Assembly (NCBI GenBank): GCA_011799875.1
Contig: CM022298.1
Span: 48,917,375 to 48,981,374 of the forward strand
Source of the DNA: Thinopyrum elongatum
Taxonomy: Eukaryota > Streptophyta > Magnoliopsida > Poales > Poaceae
Direction of reading: 5' to 3'
Length of the DNA: 64,000 nucleotides
Made by a program: the position numbers and the translations under genes. The notes under the pieces are model-generated. The model worked only from the letters and a program-made list of their open reading frames with translations, ran no database searches and was not told where the DNA came from. Below are positions 59,001 to 64,000 of the stretch, in pieces (position 1 is the stretch's first letter; each line of letters begins with the position of its first letter).

Positions 59001-59816
59001 CGGGCCAATGATCTCTTATCTTCTCAAATCGGCCGGTGAATTCTGGAATCTTCCCTTTGTCGACAAACGTTGATTTCAACTCATTCTTCCACCTCCTGAA
59101 TAGATCTGCCATCTTCTTAAGAGCACACGCCTTGACCAGTGGCTCTATAACAGGCTTATTCAGATCCTCCTCTGGCGGTAGGGTGAAATTTGCCTTCAGC
59201 AAGGTCCAAAGATCATCTTTCTGTCTATCAGTGACATAAGAAACTTGAGGGTCTTCGTTCTTAGGCTTATTCCATAGCTGGATGCTGATCGGGATACTGT
59301 CCCTAACAATAGCTCCACACTGAGCAGAAAATGCTTCCTTGGTCCGCTTGGGTTCAATCGGTTGGCCATCGTCCACGATTGCTGTGATCGTGAACCTTTC
59401 ATCCTGGCGCAACCTTTTCTTCGGGCCTCGTCTCATTACCGAAGTTTGGCTCAATCCGAAGGGCTATAAAAGAATAAAGAAGAGTTAATATATGTACATA
59501 CCAAAACAACTAATGAATCAATTAGCTAGTCAGCACAGGCTTAATTAATATATATACCTCGCCGGACTTTGCAACAGCTCCCTCCTCCGTTCGGTCACCG
59601 GAGCCGTCATCACGGTCTCCTTCTTCCACCGGCATTCAGTCACCGGAGACATCATGATCATGTCTTTCCTCCTCCATTGTTCGATCATCGGAGCCTTCAT
59701 CCTCTCCTTCCAGACCATCATTGTCGTTGAGAAATGACAAGACATCACGTCCGTCACAGATTATGTCCCCCAACAACTCTTCTTGTTCTAAGTCTCTTTG
59801 ATCCATAGTTTCTGCA
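56056..59816 (-). pseudogene. CACTA second gene: Transposase_24-like, proline linker, Ulp1-type protease (copy B)
   Basis: Same seven-exon layout as copy A; ATG at 59,816, stop at 56,056. Exon 2 is open from the SQTSVMRRG block (59,454) through the Transposase_24-like and coiled-coil regions, keeping the TGG and CAG codons that are TAG in copy A. The frame is lost in the proline-rich repeat near 57,890-57,985, where frame 1 ends at 57,838 and the second half continues in another frame to 57,129. It shares the two 1-nt deletions with copy A (near 57,211 before 'DQLSVEF', and near 56,366 in the protease Cys exon), so these predate duplication. Confidence 0.85.
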
Positions 59817-59921
59817 AATATTACAACATGGCAATTAATATACAAACATGAGAGTTGGATATATTAGTGGCAAACATAGACCTAGCTAACTAGCTAATCA
59901 CAACAAGGAATATTAATTAGT

Positions 59922-60250
59922 GGCCTCGATGCTTCTACGATTTGGGGTGGCCTCGACAACGCTTCTAGGGTTTGGGGTGGCCTCGACAACGCTCTTTTAA
60001 CTTGGTAAATTTGGGTGGCCTCGACGCTTCTAGGGTTTGGGGTGGCCTCGGCAACGCTTCTAGGGTTTGGGGTGGCCTCGACGCTTCTAGGGTTTGGTCG
60101 GGCGAGAGGGGGTTGATCAAAAGTTGCAGATGTCAAATGTTGCATATGTCAAAATTCAAACTTTGACATATGATCAAACTTTGATATATGATCAAACTTT
60201 GATATATGATCAAATGTTGCATATGTCAAAATTCAAACTTTGACATATGA
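59922..60250. repeat. Two minisatellites, copy B
   Basis: The CTTCTAGGGTTTGGGG array has six units here (59,922-60,096) against five in copy A. The ATGATCAAACTTTGATAT array follows at about 60,120-60,245 with the same layout. The C-run/GGGGAGGGGGTATATCGA unit downstream is duplicated (60,525-60,640) where copy A has a shorter version. Confidence 0.8.
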
Positions 60251-62332
60251 TCAAACTTTGATATATGTCCACCACAATATAAAATGATACATAGACTTGT
60301 TCGGGCGAGAGGGGGTTGATCGACGTCCCCGCTCATGTCAAAGTTACCGGAGTTTTCTTCTAGTGGTTTGGGTGGCCTCGAGAGTTTGTCAGGTAGGGGC
60401 GGGAGGGGGTAGGAGATCGACAACGCTTTTTTTCTAGGGTTTGGGTGGCCTCGAGAGTTGGTCGCCCGGTATATCGAGAGGGGGGTGAACAATTTACCTT
60501 AGTAACTTAGAAAAAAAATGTTATCGGGGAGGGGGTATATCGACCCCCCCCCCTCATGTCAAAGTTATCGGGGAGGGGGTATATCGACCCCCCCCCCCCA
60601 CCTCATGTCGAAGTTATCGGGGAGGCGGTATATCGACAACGACATACATACATGGAAAAAAATGATATCCATCTATACATACATAGCCACATACATATAT
60701 ACATGGAAAAAAATGCTATTTAAAAAAAAAAATATGAACAAAAAAATACTATGAACAAAAAAATTAATACACATATGAACAAAAAAAATACATATATGAA
60801 CAAAAAAATGCTATGAACAACATGTCTAAGTAAATGAACAACATGAAAATTTCTAAGTGAATGAACAACTCTGAATTTTTTTACATGTACTCCTACGACA
60901 TGAAAATTTCTAAATGATTGCTAAACTGTTTGCTAAACTTTTATGCTTCATTTATATGAAGATCAATTGTCCAATATAACTATGTTCGCGATATGAGGCA
61001 TTGGACATTATCTAGATCATATGCCTCAAAATCAAAGGAAAAACTCCTCTCACAACTATCCGCGGTGCCCAACAATATGAAATCATTCACTAATACTGAT
61101 GTTGGACTCGACTAAATATGCACTCCATAGTCCAATCAAGTATATAAGCCCGCGGTGATCAAACACATACAAGTTACAAAAATTTCTATGCTCACAAAAA
61201 TATAAGCCCGAGGGGAATTGAAGTTATCGGGGTTATGTTTATACAACAAATGGACATCTCATACATCTCATCTCATCTCATTTCATCTCATCTGAAAAAA
61301 CAGAGCACATCTAAAAAAATACATACACACATACATGGAAAAAATTGCTATGAACAAAAAAAAACATCATATGTGAACATTTTCTATATCCATCCATCCA
61401 TACATACATACATTGAAAAAAAATGCTATGAACAAAAACGTCAGTAGTAATTATTTTTATAATGATTTGTCCTCAAAAAATTCTTTTATTAGTATTTTCA
61501 AACTCTAGAATGACCATGTTGCAATAGAACTATTTCAAATAATTCTTTTCAAATGACACAAATTTTATGAGAAGTCCTCTGATGCCTATAGATCATTTTT
61601 ATGCAAAAACCCACTTTGGTCATTTGAAAATTTTGAGCACAACTTCCATTTTTCAATTTTGGTCCAATCTTGGCATTGAACTACAACCCTATTTTTCCTT
61701 GCTAAAAATTTCTGAAAAAATTACTTCAACTTCATGACAGTACCCACACTCCATTTCACCAAAAACCTTATGATCCATAGTTCAAATTTTTCAAATTTTA
61801 TTCAAATGAAATTTGAACCAGATTCAAATTCCTTGCTGAAAACCTATTCTAAACCACTCCAAAAATTCTGAAATTTTGCCATCATCTTTGTCTTGCATCA
61901 GTACCTCACCACAAAAAAAATCATAAATTTCTAAAATGCCCAAAGCCATCTAGCATTTCATCAAACACCTTCTATGTGGCAGAGCAAGGCCGGGCTCGGG
62001 GGCACGCGAAAACGGGGAGCAGGGGACCATGGGAAAGGGGGGGGCTCACTGGGGGGTGCGGCGATGGCTGGAGGCCGGCGACGAGGACGGCGGGCTCGGG
62101 GCGGCACGCGGCGACGGGGACGAGGACGGCGGGCCCGGGGAGGCGACGGGGACGGGGACAAGGACGGTGGGCTCGGGGATGCCAGCGACAAGGATGGCGG
62201 GCTCGAGGAGGCAACGATGCGGTCCGGTAGCCTGGAGGCGTCGAGGTGTTCGTCGGCGCCGTCGGGGGAGAGAGCGTAGGATCGAAGAACTGAATGGAAA
62301 TTTTCATAAGTGCTGCTTATATACATGAAGCA
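60251..62332. other. AT-rich interior of CACTA copy B
   Basis: Counterpart of 16,201-18,244. Simple repeats are as in copy A but some are shortened (the A-rich units around 60,730-60,840 and 61,320-61,440). A GC-rich block lies at 61,985-62,275. No gene supported. Confidence 0.5.
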
Positions 62333-62572
62333 TTTGTCCCGGTTCGTGGCACCAACTGGGACCAATGCCCCCCTTTAGTCCCGGTTTGTGGCACCAACCG
62401 GGACCAAAGGTCTCTTTTCGTCAGCCCATAGGGCGGGAAGCAGAGACCTTTGGTCCCGGTTGGTCGCACGAACCGGGACCAAAGGGTGGCATTGGTCCCG
62501 GTTGGTGCCACGAACCGGGACCAAAGGTTGGCATTGGTCCCGATTCGTGCCACCAACCGGGACCAATAGCCT
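62333..62572. repeat. Internal CACTA hairpin cluster, copy B
   Basis: Counterpart of 18,245-18,490, with facing GGTCCCGGTT / AACCGGGACC pairs. The second pair differs (GTTTGTGGCACCAACC instead of GTTGGTTGCACGAACC), showing these units change faster than their surroundings. Confidence 0.75.
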
Positions 62573-63417
62573 GTGCCTGGCACAACCGCGGTGGATGTTT
62601 AGTCCCACCTCGCTAGCTGAGGAGCTTCGGCACCAGTTTATAAGCGCGGCTGTGCCTCCCCTTTCGAACTCCTCTCTATTGCAGGCCTACTGGTGTAAAC
62701 GTGTCTCTGCCTGTGGGCCTACTAGGCCTTCTATGGGCCTGAATCCTGGCCCACCTGGCGGGTTGGGTTTCTAGTCGTATTCAGGCTGTGGTGGCCCAGT
62801 AGGCGGCATTTTTTAATTTTTTTACATTTTTTTGTTTTGTTTTTTGCATTATTTATTTTCTTTAGTTTTTTGCTTTATTTTTTTAATTCTTTTTGCTTTT
62901 AGGTCACAAAAATTATAAACTTTCTGTTAGTGCCATTAGTTTTCAAATTTGAATAGTTTAAATTTGAATTCTTTGAAATTTCTGTGAATCACTAGTTTGT
63001 GAATAACTTTACTATAAAAATAGATTTTTGAGTGATTCTTTTTTCTGCTATTTAATATTACTGTGTTTTAACATTATATTCAAAAACAGATTTTGTTATT
63101 TTAGTTTGCTATTAAAGTTTCTAACAAAAAAATTCTTTATGAAAATTCTTTTTGCTATTAATGTTTTGAACAAAAAATACTTTGATAATTTTAATTGCAT
63201 AAATTTTTTATAATTTAAGTTTTCTAGTTGATTCTTTATAAATTCTTTATAAATTTTGTGCTATTATAGTTTTATAAAAACTTTTTAGTTGATTCTTTTT
63301 GCTATTGAAGAATATTATAGTTTTGTTTTAGTTGATCATATCAAAATATTTTAATTGAATATTTTTAGTTTCATAAAAGTTTGCTAGTTCATTCTTTTTG
63401 CTATTAGTTCATTCTTT

Positions 63418-63970
63418 GAGCTAAATGACCCTGAAATTGAAAAGCACTACAAATGAACTCTGAAAACGTTGAAAGTTGGCATGATATCATCATTTCACCC
63501 ACATAGCATGTGCTAAAAAGTTGAGAGGGTTACGGCAAAAACTGGATGCATTTCGTGTACAAAATGGACAATCTCTTTCGAAGTATCAAGGTTTCGGACG
63601 AAAACTCATCTGTTACAAAGGGATTTCATTTTTTTGAACTTATTTGAACTCCAGACTTTTTTGTGTGTTCAAAATGCACCATTCAAAGCCACATCATCAA
63701 TTTTCAACCTTTTCTAACTTCATTTGGTATTTTTCATGCATTTACTGATTTTTTGAGCTAAATGACCCTGAAATTAAAAAGCACTACAAATGAACTCTGA
63801 AAAGGTTGAAAGTTGGCATGGTATCATCATTTCACCCACATAGCATGTTATAAAAAGTTGAGAGGGTTACGGCAAAAACTGGATGCACTTCGTGTACAAA
63901 ACGGACAATCTCTTTCGAAGTATCAGGGTTTCATACGAAAACTCATCTGTTACAAAAGGCATTTCATTTC
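63418..63970. repeat. Direct repeat, period 338, copy B
   Basis: GAGCTAAATGACCCTGAAAT occurs at 63,418 and 63,756, with collinear sequence after each, as at 19,341 and 19,678. Confidence 0.85.
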
Positions 63971-64000
63971 TTCACATGTAACTGCAGTGATATTCTAGAT

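Larger units (their letters stand above)
43888..64000. repeat. Copy B of the large segmental duplication (continues past window)
   Basis: Collinear with 116-19,923. The last bases of the window (TATTCTAGAT) correspond to 19,914-19,923. Differences seen: no CACTA end at the left, about 255 bp extra near 49,417-49,671, a 4-bp deletion in the F-box gene, a G-run expanded to 20, and extra minisatellite units. If tandem, sequence matching 19,924 onward should follow. Confidence 0.97.
55470..64000 (-). mobile_element. CACTA transposon, copy B, left 8.5 kb
   Basis: Begins CACTAGTAGAAAA at 55,470 after TGT, exactly as at 11,451. It includes the subterminal repeats, the second gene (56,056-59,816), minisatellites, the internal hairpin cluster and the 337-bp direct repeat. 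The TNP2 gene would start beyond the window. The identical insertion site shows the element was present before duplication. Confidence 0.93.

Noticed and set aside
1..64000. tRNA, rRNA or bacterial-type operon features
   Set aside because: None seen by eye; the sequence has plant transposon structure throughout.

Overview
The window looks like nuclear intergenic DNA from a Triticeae grass (wheat, Aegilops, barley or rye group). The evidence is the density of nested grass-type transposons: CACTA elements with 'TTTAGTCCCGG' subterminal repeats, LINE tails ending in 'TGCAGAGGCCGGG', Stowaway-type MITEs, and a solo LTR ending in 'GGAGACGTATCA'. The only convincing host gene is a two-exon F-box/DUF295-type gene on the minus strand, present twice. 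Species, chromosome and expression cannot be read from the sequence.

The dominant structure is a large direct duplication. Bases 116-19,923 (copy A) reappear at 43,888-64,000 (copy B), with an offset that grows from about 43,772 to 44,077 through small indels. By eye the copies differ by roughly 1-2 %, which was not computed. Copy B is still matching copy A when the window ends, so the true period could be a tandem unit of about 44 kb. Each copy holds, in order: a retroposon tail, an old LINE with a nested 5'-inverted LINE, the F-box gene, two more retroposon tails, and the start of a CACTA element.

In copy A that CACTA element is complete (11,451-24,566, 3-bp target duplication TGT). It carries three minus-strand genes: a small coiled-coil protein with a C-terminal membrane segment (23,888-23,440), a TNP2-type transposase (23,263-20,009), and a seven-exon second gene with a Transposase_24-like part, a proline-rich linker and a C-terminal Ulp1-type protease (15,761-12,023). 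All are damaged, mostly by amber codons.

Between the copies (24,567-43,887) lies a second class of element, 24,612-37,118, with CACTG ends and inverted arms well over 1 kb long. Each arm carries a B3-like DNA-binding coding segment. Its interior was invaded by a truncated CACTA copy (26,691-29,763), contains a diverged array of about six 300-380 bp repeats (29,764-31,650), and carries a solo LTR (31,802-33,386, TSD TCTAC). A truncated LTR, a 319-bp tandem dimer and a fourth CACTA remnant (38,538-43,731, plus strand) follow. That remnant stops at the last codon of its transposase, where the copy B segment begins.

The transposons appear inactive. The most informative points are the duplicated F-box gene with a 4-bp indel changing one C-terminus, the copy-specific versus shared lesions that order mutations relative to the duplication, the twin-priming LINE, the tail-anchored CACTA gene conserved in two elements, and the B3-bearing element with long inverted arms. 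Exon boundaries are read from splice motifs and reading-frame phase only.
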